Shown: one piece after another, positions 14,229 through 21,665 of the stretch
Layout: every line of letters begins with the position of its first letter
Numbering within the stretch: the first letter of the stretch is position 1
NCBI GenBank assembly: GCA_035527275.1
Contig: DATLBA010000039.1
Span: 1-21,665 of the forward strand
Reading direction: 5' to 3'
Source of the DNA: DATLBA01 sp035527275
GTDB lineage: Bacteria > Planctomycetota > Phycisphaerae > FEN-1346
Length of the DNA stretch: 21,665 nucleotides
Translations under genes and position numbers: made by a program
The notes under the pieces: model-generated
What the model saw: the letters and a program-made list of their open reading frames with translations, nothing else
The model's database searches: none
Told to the model about the DNA's origin: nothing

Positions 14229-15479
14229 CTACGCGAAGTTTTCGGCTTCCTGCATGGCGATCTCGCACCACTCCCACAGGCGCTGCGGCTCGTGGCGGAC
14301 CGTGCTGATGTCCTTCATGATCACCTCGACGACGCAGCCGCGCGCCTTGTCGAGGTCTTCGCGGAGGGTTCTGCGGGCCTCGTCGGGATTCCACCGGTCC
14401 CACGCGAGAACCGCCGGGTTGGGCTTCAGGGAGAAGACGTAGTCGGCGCCGATTTCCTCGGCCCCCTTGGCCTTGTCCGCCATTGGGCTCATGGAGACCT
14501 TGCGGAGGTTCGGAATCTTGCGGAGGATACCCATCTTCAGGTGAAGCGGCTCGCAGCAGCCGTAATAGGTCAGGCCGAAGCGCTCAAGCCACCGCATCTC
14601 GTGCTTCAGCGCGAACTCCCAGTGCATTTCGGGTGAGACTTCGGAAAAGATCTGGGGTGTCGCGCTGCCCCACAGGTCAATCGGCCGGACGTGCTTGGGG
14701 TCGAAGTCGGGCTGCGGCAGTTCGTCGGTGTATCCGGGGCCGCCGGAACCGGCGCCAACGTTCCCGTTGTTCAGGGCCAGCAGGTTCAGGTCCTCCCACT
14801 GGCGCAGACGATGGAGATGAGCATCGACGAGGCGCGCCACCGCGGCGTGAACCATCTCCGGTCGGAGGGCCAGGTCGGTGAGCGCTTCCTGGACCCCCCA
14901 CCACGTGACCAATTCGTCCCACGGAGCGAACCAGCAGCCCGAGATGCCTCGCTGCTTGACCGGGATGACGTCGTCGAAGATCTCGCACATCTGCTGATAC
15001 CGGCGCTCGCTCGCTTCGGCGTCGTGAGTCACCTCGGGCATTTTAATCTTCTTGATATCCTCGGGCTTCGTGATTTGTGGGCGAAAGTGACGGGACGTGA
15101 TTGCCCCGGCACATTCGACACTTGCGACGTCGGCTTCCCCTTCCAGGCCGAACCCCGTATCGTGAATCACCAGGGGGCACCACAGACGCGGCTCGACGAC
15201 CATGTCGGCGGGCATGTGACGCCATTGGTAAAGGGTCCGCCGCAGACCCCGCTCGACCTGGCGGCACCAGGAATCGGCGCACCCGAGCGCCAGTTCTCCG
15301 TCCACGTCCATTTCGGGCCAGGGGGTTTCACTAATCAAGACCAGGGGCCGGACTTTCTCCAGACCGTTCAGGCGCCGCCAGAGGTCGGCCTTTTCCTTGT
15401 GGACCGGGAGGGCGGCGATCTCGGCAATCTGTTTGCCGAGGTCGCGGAGGATCGTCTTGTCATCGTGCGAAACGGCCAT
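14229..15479 (-). CDS. URO-D/methyltransferase superfamily protein
   Basis: The 416-aa protein starts at ATG 15479 with AAGGAAGGA upstream; 24 extra in-frame residues before it lack homology. The late barrel pattern GLTYYGCCEPLH (303-313), then SMSPMADKAKGAEEIGADYVFSLKPNPAVLA, is typical of the uroporphyrinogen decarboxylase-like superfamily. That superfamily includes corrinoid-dependent methyltransferases (MtaA/MtbA/CmuA) as well as true HemE. It is longer than HemE (about 350) and the HemE N-terminal RQAGR signature is not visible, so true heme synthesis is unlikely. C308/C309 and H313 could bind a metal, as in the zinc methyltransferases; this is inference. No corrinoid protein is encoded nearby. 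It has its own promoter and a hairpin in its leader. Confidence 0.8.
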   Translation of the reverse strand: MAVSHDDKTILRDLGKQIAEIAALPVHKEKADLWRRLNGLEKVRPLVLISETPWPEMDVDGELALGCADSWCRQVERGLRRTLYQWRHMPADMVVEPRLWCPLVIHDTGFGLEGEADVASVECAGAITSRHFRPQITKPEDIKKIKMPEVTHDAEASERRYQQMCEIFDDVIPVKQRGISGCWFAPWDELVTWWGVQEALTDLALRPEMVHAAVARLVDAHLHRLRQWEDLNLLALNNGNVGAGSGGPGYTDELPQPDFDPKHVRPIDLWGSATPQIFSEVSPEMHWEFALKHEMRWLERFGLTYYGCCEPLHLKMGILRKIPNLRKVSMSPMADKAKGAEEIGADYVFSLKPNPAVLAWDRWNPDEARRTLREDLDKARGCVVEVIMKDISTVRHEPQRLWEWCEIAMQEAENFA

Positions 15480-15501
15480 GCGCGTCCTTCCTTTCACTCG
15501 G

Positions 15502-15527
15502 GGCCCCGGCACCGCAGCGCCGGGGCC
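15502..15527 (-). promoter_or_regulatory. Strong hairpin in the leader of the URO-D-like gene
   Basis: GGCCCCGGC (15502-15510) pairs perfectly with GCCGGGGCC (15519-15527) across an 8-nt loop. It lies between the predicted transcription start (about 15543) and the ribosome-binding site of the URO-D-like gene. No T tract follows on the minus strand. On the plus strand it is followed by TTCTTCT and could act as a weak terminator, but no plus-strand gene precedes it. A leader control element is possible; no known riboswitch is recognised. Confidence 0.4.
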
Positions 15528-15549
15528 TTCTTCTCCGTGCCGGGCGCCC

Positions 15550-15577
15550 ATTATAAGCCGGAGCCTGAGCGCTTCAA
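15550..15577 (-). promoter_or_regulatory. Predicted promoter of the URO-D-like gene
   Basis: On the minus strand, -35 TTGAAG (15577-15572), a 16-nt spacer and a perfect -10 TATAAT (15555-15550) predict a start near 15543, leaving a leader of about 64 nt. The box lies between the transposase remnant and the gene. It is one of the better promoter matches in the window, though unmeasured. Confidence 0.55.
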
Positions 15578-15651
15578 TGCTGAACCGTCGCAGGGCTCAC
15601 TCCAACCCTCTGGGATTTCCTTATTGCCCTTTGTCTGGTAAAAGAAACGCG

Positions 15652-15928
15652 CTACGGTCCGAGTTTGGCGTGAACGAAGAGCGACCGAAGCGGCGGAGGG
15701 CTGCATCGCTGGTCCTTGATCGACCCGGCGACCTCGATGCGCAGGGGGTTCCACGTCATCCGGGATGAAGTCGGCGAGGTCGGCATACGGGATGTGCCTC
15801 CAAACGCCCTCGGCGGGGTTGAGTTCCGGCGCGTAGGGCGGAAGGCACTCGAAAGCAAAGCCGCTCCCCGATCGTTCCTCCAAGTGCCGCGCGGCCCGTC
15901 TTGCTGCCGCCACCGCTGGATCGTGTCC
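15652..15928 (-). pseudogene. Frameshifted C-terminal remnant of an IS630-family transposase
   Basis: On the minus strand, about 15928-15755 reads AAARRAARHLEE, then CLPPYAPELNPAEGVWRHI and LADFIPDD. This is the conserved end of IS630/Tc1-mariner-type DDE transposases, where the ELNPAE glutamate is the last catalytic residue. The expected final segment, LRSLFVHAKLG, is found in a different frame (about 15754-15652), so a frameshift splits it near 15755. The N-terminal two thirds with the two catalytic Asp residues are missing or unreadable; upstream frames to about 16100 give only doubtful similarity. No terminal inverted repeats were found. The element must be inactive. Confidence 0.75.
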
Positions 15929-16080
15929 TCGTCGTGTTCGCAGGCGCGGCTTCCCGGACACCTTGCGGCGCTCGGGCGCCGAGGCGAACAGGTGGCTCGA
16001 CGTGTGGCACACGGCGATCCACTTCGGCCGGCGGCGGTGACGAGTCAACCCCACGCAGACCCGATTGCCTTGTGCCATAG

Positions 16081-16112
16081 CAAGGGTCCGGGCGCAAAGC
16101 GCCGGACCCTTG
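16081..16112 (-). terminator. Long hairpin after the secreted-protein operon
   Basis: CAAGGGTCCGG (16081-16091) pairs perfectly with CCGGACCCTTG (16102-16112). The inner CGC (16093-16095) and GCG (16099-16101) extend the stem across an AAA loop with one bulged base. It starts 22 nt past the stop at 16135 and is the most stable small hairpin seen in the window. No T tract follows on the minus strand, so it may protect the 3' end or act with another signal rather than be a classical intrinsic terminator. Confidence 0.5.
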
Positions 16113-16134
16113 CCGAACGGTCGCTTACGTGCCG

Positions 16135-18156
16135 TTATTGCTTTTTCCACCCGCTGTAGCGGACCCTGATGAAGAGCGCCTCGTCGAGGACGAGGATTTT
16201 TTCGAGCCGGAACAACCGGCCGTCGATGGGCAGATGCACGCGGATCGGCGTAGCACCGGCAGCGGCGGTGGCGGCCTCGGCTCGCGCTGCAGCCTGCTGC
16301 TGAAGCGCGGCGGCCGCCTTTTCCGGCTCCGCTCCGGCGGCACCGAACAGGCTTCGGAACTGTTTGACGACCGTCAGCGGCCCCTCAATGGCCGGCTCGC
16401 TCGACCATGGCTTCGTGTATTTGCCTTCCTTCGGCAGGTAGAGGTTGACCATCAGATGGGTAATCGGCTCGCTGGCCTGCGGCAGTGTGATTTCCAGTTC
16501 GCCGGCCTCCGGGGGCTGTTCGCCCTTCTCAACGTATACGACCTCGACCGGGAACGCCGCCAGGCCGCGGGAAGCGCCCTGTGAACGGACCAGTGGAATC
16601 AGGACGCGGCCCTGCTCGTCCCTGGCCGGCCGGATGGACCGCCCGCTGACGCTCGCCGACCAGATTTCGGCGCCCTCGGGCATCGCCAGGCGCAGGAACT
16701 GTTTGCGATTGTTCCTGACGTTGTACACCACCTTGGTCAGGCGGCGGCCGTCGAGCGTCTGCATTGTCGTCGAGACGGCGGAGTCCACAATCGTCACCAG
16801 GACGTCCACGTCCTCGTGCTTCTTGATGGCCAGGGGGATGTCGAACTGCTCGACGACGTAGCGGTAGGCGAGAAGGATCGGCTGACGGGTCATGGCGAGC
16901 AACTCGGGCGGCAGTTCCCGGACGTCGATGGCGGTGGCGCCTTTGAGTTCCGGGCTCGAGAGTTCCACGTTCGCCAAGGCCACGACGCCGATGTGCCCCT
17001 TCTCGCGGACCACGTCGGCCGCCCGAAGCACCGGCAGCGAAACGCCGGCAGCCCGGACCTCGCCCGTCGGTTTTTCATACGTGACGTTCAGCGTGTACTT
17101 GCCGAGGGCCTCGTAACTCAGGGAGACGGTCAGTTCGTCGTCCGCGACGCGCCAGTCGCGCACGCGGTCACCGGTCACCTCCAGGATGCTCACGCCCTGG
17201 GGGAGTTTCAGTTTCAGGACGCGGACGCCGGTGTGCAGGATGTTGTAATCAATGCGTTCGCGGCAGACGAGGATGCCGTCGCCGACGGCCACGAGGGTTT
17301 TGGTCTCGGCATAAAGTTTCGGGGGGACCTTTTCGGCCTCGGGGATCGCCCGTTCCCAGGAGATCCGGACAGGCGCGCCGGCCGGCAGCGCCGCCACGAC
17401 GTGCGTCACGCCCGCTTCCTGCCGCGTGACGACCGACTGAGCGTTCGCCACTTTCACGTCCACCTCGGCGTCGGCGACCCGCAACTTCAGGATGCAGGTT
17501 CCCGACGGCACGCGGTTGAAACTCGTCGTGTTCGCCCCGGCCGCTTCCGTCACCGCCGAAGAGAACGTCACCTTGACGTCCTTTGCACCGGTCGCGGTGG
17601 TCATCAACTCGTAATGGCCGTCCGACTGCCTCAGGTAGGTCTCCTCGGGCAGAAGCGCCTCGTGAACGGCGACCGTCTGCGGCAGGAGCGGAATCGTCTT
17701 CCAGTCCTTCTCCTTCAGGATGTGGACCTGGAACGTGGCGTCGAAAATGGCGCCGTCCTTTGTCAACTCGCCCTCATACGTTGCGGCCGTGACGGTCCAA
17801 TCGGTGGGCGGCAGCACCTCGGGCTCTCTTTTCTGCGCGAGGCTCCATTCCAACAGCGCCTTGAACTCCTGCCAGGGAATGCGAACACGAGTGGCCTCGG
17901 TCACCTTTTCAATCTTGATGCCGAGCAGGTCCTCCACCTCTTCCCACTTGAGGGTGAAGATGCCCGGCTCCTCGGCCTCAGGCTTCGCCTCGTCCCAGCC
18001 GGTCACCTCCTTGAAGGTTTCCCACGGGAGGATGACTCGCCCTTCGGCGTCGCGGGGCAACTCCTCGTCGCCCTTGGGCGGCGCTCCGAGCGCCGGCCCG
18101 GCCGCGAGGAGCATCACCGCCAGTCCTGCCGGCACTATCCATCCTTTGGTTCTCAT
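16135..18156 (-). CDS. Secreted protein with N-terminal PW-motif repeats, unknown function
   Basis: The protein has 673 aa from ATG 18156, which overlaps the upstream gene's stop by 4 nt (ATGA) behind a GGAGA site. Residues 1-25 form a signal peptide ending PALGA. Near the N-terminus three related short units recur: RVILPWETFKEVTGW (about 40-54), FTLKWEEVEDLLGI (about 67-80) and RVRIPWQEFKALLEW (about 90-104). The rest is mostly predicted beta structure. Residues about 350-585 are homologous to the start of the neighbouring protein, with shared motifs such as DSAxxT, DGRxxTKVxY, VRNxxxQ and FPVExVYV. An Ala/Gln/Glu-rich linker (about 605-635) precedes a final beta segment. I recognise no enzyme motif. 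An envelope or exported structural role together with its neighbour is likely. Confidence 0.85.
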   Translation of the reverse strand: MRTKGWIVPAGLAVMLLAAGPALGAPPKGDEELPRDAEGRVILPWETFKEVTGWDEAKPEAEEPGIFTLKWEEVEDLLGIKIEKVTEATRVRIPWQEFKALLEWSLAQKREPEVLPPTDWTVTAATYEGELTKDGAIFDATFQVHILKEKDWKTIPLLPQTVAVHEALLPEETYLRQSDGHYELMTTATGAKDVKVTFSSAVTEAAGANTTSFNRVPSGTCILKLRVADAEVDVKVANAQSVVTRQEAGVTHVVAALPAGAPVRISWERAIPEAEKVPPKLYAETKTLVAVGDGILVCRERIDYNILHTGVRVLKLKLPQGVSILEVTGDRVRDWRVADDELTVSLSYEALGKYTLNVTYEKPTGEVRAAGVSLPVLRAADVVREKGHIGVVALANVELSSPELKGATAIDVRELPPELLAMTRQPILLAYRYVVEQFDIPLAIKKHEDVDVLVTIVDSAVSTTMQTLDGRRLTKVVYNVRNNRKQFLRLAMPEGAEIWSASVSGRSIRPARDEQGRVLIPLVRSQGASRGLAAFPVEVVYVEKGEQPPEAGELEITLPQASEPITHLMVNLYLPKEGKYTKPWSSEPAIEGPLTVVKQFRSLFGAAGAEPEKAAAALQQQAAARAEAATAAAGATPIRVHLPIDGRLFRLEKILVLDEALFIRVRYSGWKKQ

Positions 18157-21100
18157 CGTTCTTCTCCTTCCCAAGTGTACTGTGTCGCCAGTTCCACCGG
18201 ATCCTCAGGATCCAGCAACCGCTTCTCAAACTTCACGGTGTATCCGACAGCCGGAACCACTACCGCCGCCGGCACACCGGGAAATCGGACCTCCTCGACC
18301 TCGGCCGACCAGTGCAGCATCCGACCGGACTTGACCGCGGTCAGATATGAACCGTTGTCCACCAGCAGGTAGTCCTCGTGGGCCACCTGGATGTCGTTAT
18401 CGTTATAGGAGAGCTTGTTCGCGTCGTCGCCGGCGCGGGTCACGTCGAGGACGCCGCTGTTCGCCAGCAGCGCCTGCGTCCCGACCACCGCGTCCTGACC
18501 AAGTTCACGGGGGATGGAGGGGGGCGGTGCGGCGGCGTCGCGCTGCTCGATATCCAGGAGGCCGAGCAACTGGCCCTCATTGACGACGGCATAGCGGACG
18601 CCGCCCGCGCCCTCGACCCAGTCAATCCCCGCCGCCCGGGCCGTCTGGCTGCCGATGAAAATATTCCGCGACCCGACGCGGACACGCTGGCCCACGTTGG
18701 CGCGAAGGCGGTCCAGAACGGCCTGAACCTGTCCCACCACAACCGGATCATTTGCAATTCTCAGATTACCGTCACTGAAAACCACCTCCGGCTCTGCCCC
18801 GGCCGCGGCCCCGTATCCTCCGTCTCCGCCCGTCACCACGGTCGGGCCGGAGTCGTCCGGCCGAAGCGCCCACGAATAGTTGTGCGCGATGAAGTCGGCC
18901 AGTTCGCGGCCGTTGGCTTCCTTGTCCGTGATGTCCTCGACGTTTAGTTCGACGGTTTCGCGCCGGCCTTTTTCTTCTTCCAAGGCCTCTACCGCCTTGA
19001 AGTACTCGCTCTTGAATTCCACCAGTTCCTTCGAGGCCCTGCTCTCGGGGCGCTGGATGGCCGAAGGGGCCGGGGGCGCCACAGGTTCAGCGGTGGGTCG
19101 GCCCCGGGACGCCAGGCGCGACAGGTCCTCCTTCCAGAGCCGGGCCCGCTTGTTCTCGGGCTCAAGCGCCAGGATGTCATCCAGCACCGTGACCGCGTCG
19201 TGGAACTTCTTCTGCTGCTGGAAGCCCCTGGCCCGGCCCCAGAGTTGATCGACCCGGCGCCCCCGTGAATCTCCCGGGGCCGTGCCGGCAAGGTCAGGTG
19301 CGCCGGGGGCTTTGGCGACCTCCTTCTGCCGGCGCCCGATCTCGCTGCGAAGGGCGCCAATTTCGTCCCGGAGGCGCTTCGTCTCATCCGCTTCGAGCGC
19401 GCCGGCGGCATCGAGCAGCCGGTCGGCCTGGGCGATCGGCTGAAACGCTGCGTTCAGTTCATCGGGCGTGGCGGCCCGACGCATCCGGCGCTCGGCCAGG
19501 GCCAACCGGTCGCGCACGTCGGCCCGCACCTCCAAGCGTCCGACGTCCTGCACGGCTTGAATGTCGCTGAGGATCGCGTCCGGCTTCTCCACCGGCCGCG
19601 CAGTTGGAAGCCCGGGCAATGCGCCCGTCACCTGCGTCGGTTCCTCGGGCAGGCGGGCCTTTTCAAGCGACGCAGCGGCGCGGGCCGTTGCCTCCACGTC
19701 CTTGCCGACCTTTTGCATGAGACGTTCGGCCTCGGCGACGCGTCCGGCTCGCGCCAGTCCGGCCGCCTGACGGGCCTGTGCCTTCAGGGCCTTGGCCCGC
19801 TCGACGACCTTGCGTTCCACGTCCGCGTCCTCGTCCGCTGCAAGGACGGCGGCGGGCACGGGCTCACCCTCGGCGACCTTCTCCCCCGCCAGACGTTCCT
19901 GAAGTTTTTCCAGGCGCTCGACCTGGTGCTTGAGTTCGGTGACCTGTTCTTCGGGGGCCTGTTCCCATGACGCTTCGAAAGCCCGTCCAGCCGCTCCGCC
20001 TACCTTCCCTGCGAATGCGACCCATTGCTCGGCCAGGGCCGTCCCCCTCTCAATCTGTGGTTCGAAGCGTGGCGCCGCGCCCGTGAAATCCGGTACCCGC
20101 CCACTGGCGGTGAAACCGCCGACCTTTGCGGCGCGTTCGTCCAGGACAAGGATTTCTGCCAGGCCCTCCGCTTCCTTGCCGCCGACTTCGGAGATGGACT
20201 GTTTGAGTTGCTCAAGGCGACCACGGAGTTTGCCGACTTCCTCGGCCGTCTTTTTGCGGCGCTCGGAGGCGTCCCGGAGGTATTTTTGGGCCTCGCGGAC
20301 GATGGCGTCCTGCTCGCGCTTTTCCTCGCCGCGCTTCTGGAGATCGGCCCCAAGTTGGACGGCCACCTGGTAGGCGGCCTCGGCTTGTTTTTCATCGCCC
20401 TTCTGAGCCGCCACCCGGCCGTGGCCGAGAAGTTTCTGCTGGCGCTCCAGCATGGCCACGTTGCTCATCTGCTGCGCCCGCTGGACGGCCTTCGCGGCGG
20501 CTTGCGAGCCTCGGTCCACCCTGGCCCCCTCCTTCCGCTCGCCCAAGGCGATATCCACGTTCTCGAGATACTTTTTGGCGTTGTACCCTTCGGTCGAATC
20601 CGGCGCAATCCGGATGGTCTGCTGGAACAACTCCCGCGCTTTCTCGTAATTGCCTTGATGGTAATAGTCCACGGCGGCGCGGTAACGGTTCTTGACCTGG
20701 CCGGTCAACGTCTGAAGTTCCCATTGTCGCTTGCGATCGAGCGCGGCGGTGTCGGGTTGTTCGGGCGCCTGCGCCCCCATCATAAACAGGCCGCCAATCG
20801 CTCCGAGCAGGCCGGGCCTTTTCGGCTTGGGCGGCTCCTCGGCGGGTGCCGGCGCGAGATGCCCCCGACCGTATTCAAATTCCAGTTCGGCCGTCTCGCT
20901 CGACCACGTCTCGACCTCCCGCAGCACACCCCGCCACTCATCCAGCCTCATTCCCTTCGGGAGCATCACGGCGCACCGCGCGTAGGCGATCGGCAAATCG
21001 GCGCGCGGCAGCAGGAGGCGGAACGCACCCTTCCGGGAGAGCGGCTCGGCAGGCGTCACGTAAACCAGTTCCACGGGGAAACTGATGAGCCCCGCCGTCG

Positions 21101-21665
21101 TCAGGACACTTTTTTCGAGTGGCACATAGATGCTGGAGCCGGGTCCGCGGGCTAGGTTCGTCTGCTGCTCCGAAACCCGCGCCACGACCAGGCGCGCCCG
21201 AGGCGGCAAATCGACCTTCATATACTGCTGGGTGCGGTTGCGCACCTCATAAATGACCTTCGTCATCACGCGGCCGTCCGGGCGATAGAGGACCGTGTAA
21301 AGGGCCGAGTCAATCAGCGTCTCGCGGACGGGAAACTCGGCCATCGCGACCAGGTCAATCCGCGCCTCCCAGAAGTCGGGCCTCAGCCGATAGGCATAGA
21401 CCGGCGGCGCGGCCAACAGGCCGCGCGTCTGGTCCGGCAGGTCGGCCAGCGCCATCGGCTCCAGACCGGGGCTCTCCAATTCCAGGATAACGGCCTCGCC
21501 GCCGCCGGCAATTGCCAGCGTCCCGCCGCCGTTTCGCGCTCCGGCCACACCGAACGCCGGCAGCGACACGCGGCCGGTGGCCGGGCGCGGCGACTCGAAC
21601 GAGACGGCCAGCCGCGTCCGCTGGCGGATCGCGCCGCGAAGAAAAACGCGGACCCCGTCTCCCAG
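18153..21665 (-). CDS. Partial large envelope protein: shared beta module, TPRs, coiled coils and secretin-like C-terminal region
   Basis: The frame is open from the window edge to the stop at 18153, giving at least 1170 aa; the N-terminus lies outside. The GTG at 21569 is not the start, because homology to the neighbour continues upstream of it (LAVSFESPRP against LNVTYEKPTG). Order seen: the shared beta module (about 20920-21665), a TPR-like unit (YYHQGNYEKARELFQQTI, about 20600-20690), long charged coiled-coil stretches (about 19300-20550), and a second TPR-like unit (QQQKKFHDAVTVLDDILALE, about 19150-19240). Near the C-terminus, ELNVEDITDKEANGRELADFI and LRIANDPVVVGQVQAVLDRL followed by VRVGSRNIFIGS resemble secretin N-domain patterns, but no secretin beta-barrel follows. 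The gene is cotranscribed with the next one. It is probably an exported scaffold; function unknown. Confidence 0.85.
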   Translation of the reverse strand: MGDGVRVFLRGAIRQRTRLAVSFESPRPATGRVSLPAFGVAGARNGGGTLAIAGGGEAVILELESPGLEPMALADLPDQTRGLLAAPPVYAYRLRPDFWEARIDLVAMAEFPVRETLIDSALYTVLYRPDGRVMTKVIYEVRNRTQQYMKVDLPPRARLVVARVSEQQTNLARGPGSSIYVPLEKSVLTTAGLISFPVELVYVTPAEPLSRKGAFRLLLPRADLPIAYARCAVMLPKGMRLDEWRGVLREVETWSSETAELEFEYGRGHLAPAPAEEPPKPKRPGLLGAIGGLFMMGAQAPEQPDTAALDRKRQWELQTLTGQVKNRYRAAVDYYHQGNYEKARELFQQTIRIAPDSTEGYNAKKYLENVDIALGERKEGARVDRGSQAAAKAVQRAQQMSNVAMLERQQKLLGHGRVAAQKGDEKQAEAAYQVAVQLGADLQKRGEEKREQDAIVREAQKYLRDASERRKKTAEEVGKLRGRLEQLKQSISEVGGKEAEGLAEILVLDERAAKVGGFTASGRVPDFTGAAPRFEPQIERGTALAEQWVAFAGKVGGAAGRAFEASWEQAPEEQVTELKHQVERLEKLQERLAGEKVAEGEPVPAAVLAADEDADVERKVVERAKALKAQARQAAGLARAGRVAEAERLMQKVGKDVEATARAAASLEKARLPEEPTQVTGALPGLPTARPVEKPDAILSDIQAVQDVGRLEVRADVRDRLALAERRMRRAATPDELNAAFQPIAQADRLLDAAGALEADETKRLRDEIGALRSEIGRRQKEVAKAPGAPDLAGTAPGDSRGRRVDQLWGRARGFQQQKKFHDAVTVLDDILALEPENKRARLWKEDLSRLASRGRPTAEPVAPPAPSAIQRPESRASKELVEFKSEYFKAVEALEEEKGRRETVELNVEDITDKEANGRELADFIAHNYSWALRPDDSGPTVVTGGDGGYGAAAGAEPEVVFSDGNLRIANDPVVVGQVQAVLDRLRANVGQRVRVGSRNIFIGSQTARAAGIDWVEGAGGVRYAVVNEGQLLGLLDIEQRDAAAPPPSIPRELGQDAVVGTQALLANSGVLDVTRAGDDANKLSYNDNDIQVAHEDYLLVDNGSYLTAVKSGRMLHWSAEVEEVRFPGVPAAVVVPAVGYTVKFEKRLLDPEDPVELATQYTWEGEER

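Noticed and set aside
14229..15479. Calling this gene hemE (uroporphyrinogen decarboxylase).
   Set aside because: It is longer than HemE and the N-terminal Arg-rich substrate motif is not visible; it fits the wider URO-D/methyltransferase group better.
1..21665. CRISPR arrays, tRNA or rRNA genes, and an origin of replication.
   Set aside because: No regularly spaced repeats, no cloverleaf with CCA-type ends, no rRNA-like stretches and no DnaA-box cluster were seen by eye.

Overview
The window is GC-rich, densely coded bacterial DNA. A planctomycete-type chromosome, perhaps Phycisphaerae-like, is my best guess. It rests on large secreted proteins of a planctomycete style, a URO-D-like methyltransferase-family protein, a GH10 enzyme with a typical N-terminal beta domain, and an F-type ATP synthase with enlarged membrane subunits. 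No rRNA, tRNA or other phylogenetic marker is present, so this placement is an inference.

Layout. (1) 1-1263, plus strand: a near-consensus sigma70 promoter, repeated CTTGACGG boxes and a 346-aa putative metal-binding protein (DUF6765-like). (2) 1264-1689: a gap with a decayed minus-strand membrane-protein fragment. (3) 1690-3033, plus: a secreted GH10 xylanase-like glycosidase. (4) 3059-11970, minus: a complete ATP synthase operon, atpZ-atpI-atpB-atpE(triple)-atpE(single)-atpF-atpH-atpA-atpG-atpD-atpC, with a plausible promoter at about 12023-12051. (5) 12233-12598, minus: a STAS-domain protein, divergent from (6) 12755-14212, plus: a radical SAM/SPASM protein. (7) 14229-15479, minus: a URO-D-like protein with its own promoter and a leader hairpin. 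(8) about 15652-15928, minus: a broken IS630-type transposase remnant. (9) 16135-21665, minus: two translationally coupled genes for large secreted or envelope proteins that share a homologous module; the upstream one runs off the window edge.

The most interesting object is the ATP synthase. The F1 genes are ordinary and keep their catalytic motifs, but all three Fo subunits are altered. Two c-subunit genes lie side by side. One encodes a normal two-helix c subunit with a two-carboxylate Na+-type site. The other encodes three fused c hairpins, of which only the first keeps the ion-binding glutamates; hairpins 2 and 3 have Gln and Ser at the essential position. Subunit a carries an extra hydrophobic hairpin just before its essential-arginine helix. 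Subunit b has an extra N-terminal membrane helix and a soluble domain of about 110 residues before its normal membrane anchor. This predicts a hybrid rotor with fewer ion sites than hairpins, comparable in principle to the mixed c-ring of Acetobacterium woodii but with a different architecture, probably Na+-coupled, and with a modified stator. AtpZ and AtpI, encoded first, are the usual assembly and ion-supply partners.

The flanking genes suggest a polysaccharide-degrading bacterium with elaborate envelope proteins. They show no clear functional link to the ATP synthase.
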